A stretch of 39,414 bases of DNA from Acidobacteriaceae bacterium (GTDB lineage: Bacteria; Acidobacteriota; Terriglobia; Terriglobales; Acidobacteriaceae): assembly GCA_027452245.1 (NCBI GenBank), contig DAIDGW010000012.1, forward strand, positions 1-39,414. The letters are read 5' to 3'. Both the position numbers and the translations under genes were made by a program. The number at the start of each line of letters is the position of its first letter. The first letter of the stretch is position 1. The notes beneath the pieces are model-generated. The model had not been told where the DNA came from. It was given only the letters and a program-made list of their open reading frames with translations, and ran no database searches. Below are positions 7,604 through 15,446 of the stretch, one piece after another.

Positions 7604-9145
7604 TTGCGCCATTCGTCCATTTTCGTTGTGGTTGCCTCGTCCTGCCTTCTGGTGGGAGCCGCCGCCTGGCAGATTACCTCCAGTTCTTCTTCTTTGGCGC
7701 ATGCGGAAAGCTCGCCGCAAGCGAGGCTGCTGGCGTTGGGCGGGGATGGAGCCACGGTAAAGCCAGTGAGCGCGAGCATCCCTGGATCGGCCAGCGTTCC
7801 GCCCAAGTCTGTTGCCGCTCCGGGAACGGAACTCTATACGACGAAGCGCGGCGACACGATTCCCGGAATTGCGCATCGCTATCTTGGACGCACGTCTTAT
7901 TTGACTTCGTCGGAACTTGCCGGCGCCATTCGTCAGGATAACGGCAACATTTCGGGAACCTTCCTCAAGGCCAATGAAACGATCACGATTCCAGGAATTC
8001 TGCCGGCGCCGATCGTGGAAAAGAACATTCCCGTGGCGAAAGATTTCGAAGTGCGCGCGATTTATCTCACCGGCATGATGGCGGGGAGCGACAAGGGCAT
8101 TGAGATTATCCGTCACTGGCGGCAGGTTGGCGGGAATGCCGTTGTCTTCGACATCAAAGACTCCGATGGTAGCGTGAGCATTGCCTTCCAGCATCCGCTT
8201 TTGGATAAGCACAACATCTATATCCACGACCTGCCGAAATTCATCCATTTCCTGCACGAGCAGAATATGCACGCGATCGCGCGCCTTGCCATCTTCCGCG
8301 ATGAGCGCCTGGTGACCGAGCATCCCGAACTGGCGGTCCGATCCCATCGCACGAATCAGCCATGGCGGGAGAACGGAAAGCTGGTCTGGACCGATCCCTC
8401 GAACCCGAAGGTGGAGGATTACAACATCGCGCTGGCAAAATATGCCGCGCAGCTCGGTGCCGACGAAATTCAGTTCGATTACGTGCGCTTTCCCGCCGAA
8501 GGCGACCAGAAGGATGCCAGTTTTGCTTTCCAAGCCGAGCATCCTGACTGGCAGCGCTCCGACGTAATCGTGGGATTTTTGAAGAAGGCGTATGCGGAGA
8601 TCCATCCCACCGGTGCACTCTTCTCGCTCGATGTCTTTGGCGTGATGGCATGGCAACGACCGGTTGATCTCTCCCATACCGGACAAGATATAGTGGGCAT
8701 GGCCAAGTATTGCGATGTGCTCTCGCCGATGATTTACCCCTCGCACTTCTTCGGCATGGATCACATCAGTGACCCGGGCGATGCGCCGGAGCACTTTATC
8801 GGCGAGTCAATGGACCGCTTCATTCTTATCACCAAAGGCAGCGGCGTGGTGATCCGGCCGTGGCTGCAAGCGTTCCACTGGCGGACCAAGACCTATTCTC
8901 CCGATTACATCAAGATCCAGGTCGAGACGGCTCGCAAGGAAGGCGGGATTGGGTTCCTCTTCTGGAATGCTGCCAACGACTATAGCAAGCCATACGTGGC
9001 CATGCCGGAAATGCGTACAGCAGATCTGAAGGATTCAGGCAAGGGTCCGCGCTACTTCCGTGGCGATGAATTGCCGGGAGCGGCGACCCGCGCGGCGCTC
9101 GATCACACTCCGATACTCGCGCCATCGCAATCCAATACGCACTAA
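7604..9145 (+). CDS. Exported LysM and DUF4015 putative glycoside hydrolase
   Basis: The 513-residue protein has an N-terminal export signal (to about residue 34), a LysM-like module at about 77-130 (YTTKRGDTIPGIAHRYLG, then ANETITIPG), and a DUF4015 putative glycosyl-hydrolase barrel from about 148 to 480. Barrel landmarks are VRAIYLTG, NAVVFDIKDSDG (178-189), DEIQFDYVRFP (288-298), LFSLDVFG and LSPMIYPSHF; the acidic residues in these are the likely catalytic ones. LysM suggests binding to peptidoglycan or another GlcNAc polymer in the envelope. The start is TTG at 7604 with a strong GGGAGGAA site 3 nt upstream, and no better in-frame codon is near. The substrate is unknown. Confidence 0.87.
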   Translation: MRHSSIFVVVASSCLLVGAAAWQITSSSSSLAHAESSPQARLLALGGDGATVKPVSASIPGSASVPPKSVAAPGTELYTTKRGDTIPGIAHRYLGRTSYLTSSELAGAIRQDNGNISGTFLKANETITIPGILPAPIVEKNIPVAKDFEVRAIYLTGMMAGSDKGIEIIRHWRQVGGNAVVFDIKDSDGSVSIAFQHPLLDKHNIYIHDLPKFIHFLHEQNMHAIARLAIFRDERLVTEHPELAVRSHRTNQPWRENGKLVWTDPSNPKVEDYNIALAKYAAQLGADEIQFDYVRFPAEGDQKDASFAFQAEHPDWQRSDVIVGFLKKAYAEIHPTGALFSLDVFGVMAWQRPVDLSHTGQDIVGMAKYCDVLSPMIYPSHFFGMDHISDPGDAPEHFIGESMDRFILITKGSGVVIRPWLQAFHWRTKTYSPDYIKIQVETARKEGGIGFLFWNAANDYSKPYVAMPEMRTADLKDSGKGPRYFRGDELPGAATRAALDHTPILAPSQSNTH

Positions 9146-9170
9146 GCCGGCGATCTCAGCGCGGCTTTTT
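9144..9170 (+). terminator. Weak terminator-like hairpin after the LysM gene
   Basis: The hairpin AAGCCG (9144-9149) / CGGCTT (9162-9167) with five T in all is placed at the stop codon of the LysM gene. It overlaps the 3' end of the convergent Nudix gene. The loop is 12 nt, so the structure is modest. Confidence 0.4.
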
Positions 9171-9956
9171 CGGAATAGTGCGCTTTGAACTGTCTGCCGA
9201 AAGCAGCTTCAACGGCGGAACGAACGGCAATACCTCGCCGGGCTGGGCCGGTCGCAATGCAAGTCGCTCTGGCCTTTTCTCATTTGACAATTCTGGAGAG
9301 CTGAGTCGACCGGCACGCGCCCGGAAATATGCCTCGGACGCTCTCGCATAAGCCACCGCTAGTTCTGGCGCTTCAAACCTGACACGCAGAAATTCGTGAT
9401 TGTGTCGAGCGTGTGCCGAAGGTCCCGAATCACGGCGCATGCTGATCCGCACCACTGCCTCATTGATGAGGTGGGCGAAGGCCTTCTGATCCTGAGCGCA
9501 TCGTCCTTCCGCCAGCCGGAGCCTGGCCTCCGAGGCTGAAAACCAGGTGCGATTGCGTCCTGCTTCCTTGGGACGAGCGAGCCTACAAACCTCACACAAA
9601 TACGCGTTGACGATCAGATCGCCACGATTGCGGTTCCCGGAAGCCCGCCGGCGGTACTGAAGAAACGCGTTTTCCTCAATCCGGCCATGCACGCCAGCTT
9701 CTTCCAACGATTCCAAGGCTGCCGTCTGGGCGAGCGTCAGCTTCGATTCCACTCCGCCCTTGGGAAAAGTCCAGCGTCGACGCGCACCGCGTGTTTGCAC
9801 CAGAAGAAACTCGACCTGGTCATTTTGCATGCGGTAGCAGACGCTTGCCACCTCGTCAGGCTGGCGGACACTCTCCCGTTTGTTCGAGGCGCGATGCAGG
9901 TCGGTTCTAACCGTCTGGCCGAATCGGAGTCGAAACGAACGCGAGGCCGTACTCAT
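9156..9956 (-). CDS. Nudix hydrolase with C-terminal extension
   Basis: A Nudix domain is recognisable from RWTFPKGGVESKLTLAQTAALE followed by SLEEAGV. The Nudix box keeps the metal-binding EExGV core, but has Leu where the consensus has the first Glu and the Arg of REUxEE. The protein resembles the diphosphoinositol/Ap4A-type branch with a WTFPKGG lead. About 110 residues follow the domain and have no recognised fold; they are rich in Arg, Ala and Pro, ending PKKPR. A GTG at 9983 would add 9 residues; the ATG at 9956 is used as the more ordinary codon, and neither has a clear ribosome-binding site. It is convergent with the LysM gene and divergent from the zinc-ribbon gene. The substrate is not predictable. 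Confidence 0.8.
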   Translation of the reverse strand: MSTASRSFRLRFGQTVRTDLHRASNKRESVRQPDEVASVCYRMQNDQVEFLLVQTRGARRRWTFPKGGVESKLTLAQTAALESLEEAGVHGRIEENAFLQYRRRASGNRNRGDLIVNAYLCEVCRLARPKEAGRNRTWFSASEARLRLAEGRCAQDQKAFAHLINEAVVRISMRRDSGPSAHARHNHEFLRVRFEAPELAVAYARASEAYFRARAGRLSSPELSNEKRPERLALRPAQPGEVLPFVPPLKLLSADSSKRTIPKKPR

Positions 9957-10109
9957 GCTGCTAGAGTGCGAGACTTGCCACACCGCTGCCTAGAGCAAAC
10001 TTGGTTCTGGTTTGCACTGTGGCGCTATTTGCCGGCAGGAATCTGTTTACTTACTTGTATTTGGGAACAGCCCGCGCCAGCATGACGCGAGCAGCACAGA
10101 AAGGAAGTC

Positions 10110-10448
10110 TTGCAGAATCTCTTTTGCCTTCGCTGTAACCGCGAACTGGGGTCCGGCTCGAAGTCAGTTGCGGTCTACCTGTTCGCACAAACGGTAGGCG
10201 TGCGGCCGCGGCAAAAGTCCTCGGCGCAGCGCATCTGCTTCTGCCCGCAATGCTCGGTATCGCTGGCCATGGGACCTCCTCCGGAGGGGGCATTGAATAT
10301 TGCAGCGTGGAAGATGATTCGCGACATGGTGAGCGCCGATCCTGCCCTGAACGAGGCTGCCTGGGAAGATTTACGCGGAGTAGAAGGCCTGCTACCCGAA
10401 GCCGAAGAGCAAAACCTTCCGCGCGCCGCGGGATTTATCGAGTTCTGA
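10110..10448 (+). CDS. Small zinc-ribbon-like protein, function unknown
   Basis: The 112-residue protein carries two cysteine pairs, FCLRC (residues 6-9) and CFCPQC (46-49 region), arranged like a zinc ribbon. It is followed by an acidic helical tail with the pattern AAWKMIRDMVSADPALNEAAWEDL. No enzymatic motif is visible. The start is TTG at 10110, with AAGGAAG just upstream at a rather short spacing, so a slightly different start is possible. Codon use and the conserved-looking cysteines argue that it is real. It precedes a 760-nt region without protein genes. Confidence 0.6.
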   Translation: MQNLFCLRCNRELGSGSKSVAVYLFAQTVGVRPRQKSSAQRICFCPQCSVSLAMGPPPEGALNIAAWKMIRDMVSADPALNEAAWEDLRGVEGLLPEAEEQNLPRAAGFIEF

Positions 10449-10738
10449 GTCAGATCACAGCGGCGCAAGGGCCCGTTTCTACCTTTCATTCCCAAAACAG
10501 GAAAACCTGTCCCTTTCAAATCCGGCGTCCAGCATGGCATTTGCCCGATTTTCACAAGAGAGCACGATGCCGGCAAATAGGGACTGTTCGCAGTTGTTCT
10601 TCAGAAATTCGCGAAAAGCCGCACTGCGGATGGGCTTTGCAAAAAGATGAATCGCACTTTGCACAATTTCCGGTCAGCGGCCTGTGAACCAGCTGCACTC
10701 GATTGAAAATGCATGTAGTTGCAGGCTCGTATTTTTCG
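10449..10738. other. Non-coding spacer before the tandem RNA
   Basis: No credible gene is visible; open frames here lack ribosome-binding sites and family features. The only structure I see is a small hairpin ACAGG-GAAAA-CCTGT at 10496-10510. Confidence 0.5.
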
Positions 10739-10766
10739 TTGACGAAAAAAATAGAAAGAGTAAAAC
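10732..10766 (+). promoter_or_regulatory. Candidate promoter and dyad of the tandem RNA
   Basis: TTGACG (10739-10744) and TAAAAC (10761-10766) are 16 nt apart, which would start a transcript near 10773, just before the first closing helix of the RNA. The -35 lies inside a perfect dyad TTTTTCGT-TG-ACGAAAAA (10732-10749), a possible operator. Confidence 0.45.
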
Positions 10767-10776
10767 CATAATCGTT

Positions 10777-10917
10777 CTTTGACATTTCCTTGGTTTTGCC
10801 GGTTGGTGCCGAGTCCGGGGCTCAAGCAAGATCACCTTTGATTGCGCAAATCGAAGGAGGGTCCGCAAGGGTCTATAGCAAAGCGCTGGTCGAGAGGAAC
10901 GAGGAGACAAGTCAAAG
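10777..10917 (+). repeat. RNA module 1 of the tandem pair
   Basis: A 141-nt unit closed by the 7-bp helix CTTTGAC/GTCAAAG. About 28 of 35 positions match module 2 across the block from CCGGTTGG to GATC, and the downstream motifs keep the same order. Confidence 0.6.
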
Positions 10918-10924
10918 GCAGGAT

Positions 10925-11091
10925 AGAGTTCCGAGGCGTTGAGTCGGTTTATCCGGTTGGCGGTGAGCCCGGAGCCCAAGCAAAGATCGCGCGCTGAAAT
11001 CCCGCAAGGGAAGAAGCGAGAGCAGGTCGAGCAAGGGTCTAACGCGAGCTACTGGCCGAGACGAATGGACACAACACCACCTCGGAACTCT
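10925..11091 (+). repeat. RNA module 2 of the tandem pair
   Basis: A 167-nt unit closed by a perfect 12-bp helix. It differs from module 1 mainly by about 12 extra nt in the middle, which includes a CCC-GCAA-GGG hairpin with a GNRA-type loop (11001-11010). Confidence 0.6.
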
Positions 11092-11207
11092 TAATTTTTG
11101 GTGCGATCGTCAATCGCTGTCCTTTGCGTGTATTCTCCGCGTTTCCCATTCTCGCAATGATCCGCTTCGAACTAATGGGCCGCTGAAGTTGACTCGGCAG
11201 CTGATTT

Positions 11208-14200
11208 CTAGTCCACGTGCTCGCCTTCGGCAAAACCGGGTTCGGCGGGCGGTAACACGTCGCGCTCCCCGGCCACCCAGACATATAACGTAGGAAGCAG
11301 GAAAATACTGAGCACGAGCGCCGCGATGAGTCCGCCGACGATGACAATCGCGAAGGGACGTTGAGAATCCGATCCAATCGCATGCGAGAGCGCGGCGGGG
11401 AGAAGCCCGAGCGTCGCGACGAGCATCGTCATCATGATCGGACGGAGTCGCAGCACGGCTCCTTCCACCGCGGCGTCTTCAATGGAGAATCGCCGTACCC
11501 GCAGCTGATTGATGTATTCCAGCATGATGACGCCGGTCTGGACGGATACCCCGAAAAGGGCGAGAAAGCCTACGCCCGAGGACACGCTGAAGTTCGTCCC
11601 TGTAATCAGCAGCGCCCACTTAAACGATTTAAACATCGTGTAAAGAATGATGAAGATAATGAGAATCGTAATCGGAAGAACGATCAGCAAGCGGGCATCA
11701 GCGCGCTGTTTGCTCTGGTATTCGCCCTCCCACTTCAGGTGATAACCGCCCGGCAGCTTCACTTCGTCGTTCACCTTCTTCATCGCCTCTTCGACAGTGC
11801 TGCCGAGATCGCGGCCGCGTACGCTGTACTTGATGGCGATGTAACGCTGATTCCCCTCGCGATAAATCTCCGAACCGCCGTCCGCCGTTTCGATATTGCA
11901 GAGCTGCGCCAGGGAAACACGTTCGCCGGTCGGAGACAACAGCCGAATGTTTTCAATCGCCTCTTTGGTGTCGCGGTATTTTGGCAGATAGCGCAGCACC
12001 AGATCGTAGCGGGCTTCGCCTTGTAGAACCTGGGTTAACGCACTGCCGCCCACCGCCGTCTGGATCGCATCCTGCACGTCGGCCACGTTGATCTGATACC
12101 GCGCTGCAGCCTCGCGGTTGACGGTGACATTCAGGTTCGGCTGCCCGAGAACCCGGAACACTCCCAGATCCTCGATGCCGTTGACCTTGCTCATCACGTT
12201 GACGATTTCGTCTGCTTTGGCGTCGAGAACGCGGAGGTCGTCGCCGAACAGTTTCGTAGCAAGTTCTCCTTTGACGCCGCTGACTGCTTCTTCCATGTTG
12301 TCTTCGATAGGCTGCGAGAATCCCCAAACGACTCCGGGAATTTTGTCGAGTTCCCTCCCCATAGCGGCGATCAATTTGTCTTTATTCTGGTGGAACACCG
12401 GACGCCACTGACCTTTGGGTTTCAGATCGACGAAATACTCGGTATTAAAAAAGCCGGTCGTGTCGGTGCCGTCATCGGGACGCCCCACCTGGCTGGTACA
12501 CTGCGGAACTTCGGGGAATGAGCACAGCACATGACGCGCCTCATTCGAGACACGGATGCCTTCATTCGGTCCGGTGCTCGGCGCCAATGTTCCGCGCACC
12601 CAGAGTGCGCCTTCATCGAGGTGTGGCAGAAACTCCGAGCCAATCGCACCGCTAAACGCTAGATACAGGGCAAGAGCGAGGAAGCAGCCGGTCACACCCA
12701 CCGTTACCGCTCGATGACGGATCGCCCACCGCACCGCATGCCGATAGCGCTCGATCAGGTACGACATCACCGGGTTATGCCATTCCTTCGCGCCGTGCGC
12801 GAAAGCAAAACTGGCCAGCACCGGTGCGATCAGGATCGAGAAGATCAACGCGCCGAGCAAGGCAAAGGCCACCGTCCACGCCATCGGGTGGAATAAGCGG
12901 CCTTCGACGCGCTGCAGCGTGAAGATTGGTAAATAAGCCGTGATGATGATGGCGATGGCATAGAACACCGGGCGTTGTACTTCGTGCGAAGCCTCGGCAA
13001 TCTTCTCTGTGGGTGTGTCCGTGCCGTTCGAGAAGCTCATGTGGCGCACGATGTTTTCGATCATGACCACCGCGCCGTCTACTACCATGCCGAAATCCAG
13101 CGCTCCTAGCGAGAGCAGGTTGGCAGGAACATGCTTCAGGTCAAGGCAAATCGAGGCAAACAGCAGCGAAAACGGAATCGTCGCCGCCACAATGATTGCG
13201 CCACGAATATTCCCGAGAAAAAGAAACAGGATGATCGAAACCAGAATCATTCCTTCAGTCAGATTGTGCAGAACAGTATGAGTCGTGAAATGCACCAGGT
13301 CGCTGCGGTCGATGAAGGGAACGATTTTCACTCCTTTGGGAAGGATGTGATCGTTCATTTCCTGGATCTTTTCGTGCAGGGCTCTCAGCGCGTTATCGGC
13401 GGGCGCTCCCTTGCGTAGCAGCACGATTCCGGAAACCACGTCGTCATTGTCGACAATCGTTCCGTCCTCGCGATGAATCGCGCGCGCGAATTGACCGAGA
13501 CGAATCTTTGGACCTTGTTCCACGACGGCGATGTCTTTCACCCGCAAAGGGGTGCCGTTCTTGGTATAGATCACGGTCTCCTGGATGTCGTGGACGTGAT
13601 CGACCAGTCCGACCTCGCGGACGTTGACCTGCTGCAGTCCCTCCTGAATGAAGCTTCCCCCGGCATTTGCATTGTTATTGGCAAGTTGCTGTTCAACCTG
13701 ACTCAGGCTCAACCCGTAGGCAATTAACTTGTCGGGGTCAAGCCGCACCTGATATTCGCGCGTCGGTCCGCCGAAGCTGGAGACGTCCACGATGTCGGGA
13801 ACGGATTTTAGGTTCTTCTCGACGACCCAATCTTCGAGCGACTTCAACTCCATTGGGTCGTATTTTGGGTTGTCGCTGTGCAGGGTGAAGAAATAAATCT
13901 GTCCCACGGGGCTCCAGTCCGTTCCCATCTGCGGACTGACGCCGGGCGGTAGGGTGACTTGGCTCAGGCGTTCCAGCACGCGCTCGCGATTCCAGGCATT
14001 ATCGGTCTGGTCGTCGAAGATGAGTTTCAAGTCCGAAAGTCCGAACAGCGAAAACGAACGCAAATGCACAACGCCTGGAATCCCGTTCATCACGGTTTCG
14101 AGCGGAATCGTGACCTGCTGCTCGATCTGTTCGGCCGAGATGCCCGGCCATTGCGTGATGACTTCGACGTAGTTGTCGGCAACGTCGGGATAGGCTTCGA

Positions 14201-14306
14201 TCGGCAAGTTGTGAAACGATACGACGCCCCAGGCAAACAGGACGAGTGCCAGCGCCAGCACCAGCAGGCGGTTTCCAAGGGCGAAATCGACGACGCGGCG
14301 AATCAT
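11208..14306 (-). CDS. czcA: Heavy-metal efflux RND transporter, inner-membrane pump
   Basis: The 1032-residue protein has the RND layout: transmembrane segment at 12-30, large periplasmic loop, a group of six helices, second periplasmic loop, second helix group. The helix-4 motif DFGMVVDGAVVMIEN (404-418) carries the acidic residues for proton translocation and is the signature of the heavy-metal (HME) subfamily that exports Co, Zn, Cd or Ni. The pump takes metal from the cytoplasm or periplasm through the adaptor to the outer-membrane channel. It starts directly after the czcB stop (TAA ATG), as last gene of a czcCBA operon. The exact metal cannot be decided; the motif favours divalent cations over Cu/Ag. 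Confidence 0.95.
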   Translation of the reverse strand: MIRRVVDFALGNRLLVLALALVLFAWGVVSFHNLPIEAYPDVADNYVEVITQWPGISAEQIEQQVTIPLETVMNGIPGVVHLRSFSLFGLSDLKLIFDDQTDNAWNRERVLERLSQVTLPPGVSPQMGTDWSPVGQIYFFTLHSDNPKYDPMELKSLEDWVVEKNLKSVPDIVDVSSFGGPTREYQVRLDPDKLIAYGLSLSQVEQQLANNNANAGGSFIQEGLQQVNVREVGLVDHVHDIQETVIYTKNGTPLRVKDIAVVEQGPKIRLGQFARAIHREDGTIVDNDDVVSGIVLLRKGAPADNALRALHEKIQEMNDHILPKGVKIVPFIDRSDLVHFTTHTVLHNLTEGMILVSIILFLFLGNIRGAIIVAATIPFSLLFASICLDLKHVPANLLSLGALDFGMVVDGAVVMIENIVRHMSFSNGTDTPTEKIAEASHEVQRPVFYAIAIIITAYLPIFTLQRVEGRLFHPMAWTVAFALLGALIFSILIAPVLASFAFAHGAKEWHNPVMSYLIERYRHAVRWAIRHRAVTVGVTGCFLALALYLAFSGAIGSEFLPHLDEGALWVRGTLAPSTGPNEGIRVSNEARHVLCSFPEVPQCTSQVGRPDDGTDTTGFFNTEYFVDLKPKGQWRPVFHQNKDKLIAAMGRELDKIPGVVWGFSQPIEDNMEEAVSGVKGELATKLFGDDLRVLDAKADEIVNVMSKVNGIEDLGVFRVLGQPNLNVTVNREAAARYQINVADVQDAIQTAVGGSALTQVLQGEARYDLVLRYLPKYRDTKEAIENIRLLSPTGERVSLAQLCNIETADGGSEIYREGNQRYIAIKYSVRGRDLGSTVEEAMKKVNDEVKLPGGYHLKWEGEYQSKQRADARLLIVLPITILIIFIILYTMFKSFKWALLITGTNFSVSSGVGFLALFGVSVQTGVIMLEYINQLRVRRFSIEDAAVEGAVLRLRPIMMTMLVATLGLLPAALSHAIGSDSQRPFAIVIVGGLIAALVLSIFLLPTLYVWVAGERDVLPPAEPGFAEGEHVD

Positions 14307-15446
14307 TTATTGCTCCACCGTGCTCTGCAGGTCGAGGGCGTTGGCAACCACTTGATCGCCAGGCTTGATCCCCGAGCGGACCTCCTGCTGTCCATTCGGC
14401 AGCATCGGCCCGGAGACTACTTCCATCCTTTTGAAATGCCCATTGCCAAGCGGCGCGTAGATCCACTCGCGATCGTGCAGATGCAAGATCGCCGTAGAGG
14501 GAACAGAAGCATGTATCTCTGCCTGCTTGCCGTAGAAAGTGGCTGTGACAAACATCCCAATGCGCATCAGCCCGGGGTTGGGAACTTCCAGCCGTACTTT
14601 GGCCGTGTGGATATTCGGATCAAGCACGGGAAGAATATTGTCCACGCGTCCCTTGAACGTCTTGTTCGGATAGGCGTTCAGATGAATGTCGGCGTAGTCG
14701 CTCACGCGCACCGCGTCCAAATCATTTTCGTAAACGTCACAAACGATCCAGACATATTCAAGGTTTGAGATCGTGAACGGATTCGGCCCGGAAAGTCCCT
14801 GCACGCCCGAGGCGTTTGTCACTTGTTGGTCGGTGATGATGCCGGAAATTGGCGCGACTACGTCGACAATGCCGGAAGGATGATTCCTATCGATTCCCAG
14901 CAGATGCAGCTGTTCAGTAGCCGCATTCAGATCGGCTTGCGCATCCTGCTCGGTGGTCTGCGCCGCTTCCAGCGCGCTCTGTGCAATGGCGCCTTTGGAA
15001 TACAGAAGCTGGGCGCGGTCCAACTGGATGTGCGCCAGCCGTTCATCGTTCTCAGCTTTGATGTAAGTCTGATACGCGCCGGAAACGTCGTTGCTCTGCA
15101 CCTGCAGCAGCACTTGTCCCTTCTTTACTTCATCGCCCAGCCGCGCTTTGATTTCCACCACGCGGCCGGAGGCCAACGAGACCACGGGCACCGCGCGGGA
15201 AATATCCGGCTGCACGACGCCCGTGACATTCAGCGCGGGGACCGACTTATATGCCACCGCGGTGACCAGCGGAAACTGCTCTGGATGGTCGACTTTGAAA
15301 TTGTTGGCATCCATTTCCGGTTCAACTTTGGCGGGCGGAGGAGCCTCCTGTTGCGGATCCGCTTTGCCCTCGCTGCAGGCAAACAGCGCCAGCATTAGCA
15401 AGGCGCAGGCGGCCAGAGACCAAATTCGCCAGGTTAGATGTTTCAT
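14307..15446 (-). CDS. czcB: RND efflux membrane-fusion (adaptor) lipoprotein
   Basis: The 379-residue periplasmic adaptor bridges the RND pump and the outer-membrane channel. The N-terminus MKHLTWRIWSLAACALLMLALFACSEG has a lipobox with Cys24, so it is probably lipid-anchored in the inner membrane. The lipoyl-like half motifs (RVVEIKARLGDEVKKGQVLLQVQSNDV and VDVVAPISGIITDQQV) flank an alpha hairpin rich in Ala/Glu. The beta-barrel and membrane-proximal domains follow (VRLEVPNPGLMRIGMFVTATF). There is no His-rich metal-binding N-terminus. The start overlaps the czcC stop (4 nt), which indicates translational coupling. Confidence 0.93.
   Translation of the reverse strand: MKHLTWRIWSLAACALLMLALFACSEGKADPQQEAPPPAKVEPEMDANNFKVDHPEQFPLVTAVAYKSVPALNVTGVVQPDISRAVPVVSLASGRVVEIKARLGDEVKKGQVLLQVQSNDVSGAYQTYIKAENDERLAHIQLDRAQLLYSKGAIAQSALEAAQTTEQDAQADLNAATEQLHLLGIDRNHPSGIVDVVAPISGIITDQQVTNASGVQGLSGPNPFTISNLEYVWIVCDVYENDLDAVRVSDYADIHLNAYPNKTFKGRVDNILPVLDPNIHTAKVRLEVPNPGLMRIGMFVTATFYGKQAEIHASVPSTAILHLHDREWIYAPLGNGHFKRMEVVSGPMLPNGQQEVRSGIKPGDQVVANALDLQSTVEQ

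Larger units (their letters stand above)
10773..11099 (+). ncRNA. Putative structured non-coding RNA with two tandem modules
   Basis: This is a stretch without protein genes that contains two related modules. Shared blocks are CCGGTTGG (10799, 10953), CAAGCAA (10823, 10977), GCAAGGGTCTA (10865, 11031) and CTGGYCGAGA (10886, 11052). Each module is enclosed by its own complementary arms of unrelated sequence: CTTTGAC (10777-10783) with GTCAAAG (10911-10917), and AGAGTTCCGAGG (10925-10936) with CCTCGGAACTCT (11080-11091). Module 1 also has a 9-bp hairpin (10835-10843 with 10849-10857, loop GCGCA) containing a G-T pair that is a wobble only on the plus strand. Five T at 11095-11099 follow. I do not recognise the family. 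The gene downstream is convergent, so it is not a leader of that gene. Confidence 0.6.

Noticed and set aside
7451-8794. A 447-codon minus-strand open frame opposite the LysM/DUF4015 gene
   Set aside because: The sense protein has a signal peptide, LysM and barrel motifs; the antisense translation is Arg/His-rich without any motif.
10773-11099. Identity of the tandem RNA as a glycine riboswitch, RNase P RNA or c-di-GMP riboswitch
   Set aside because: The tandem layout recalled glycine riboswitches, but the characteristic conserved words of these classes, as far as I can recall them, are absent and no plus-strand target gene follows.
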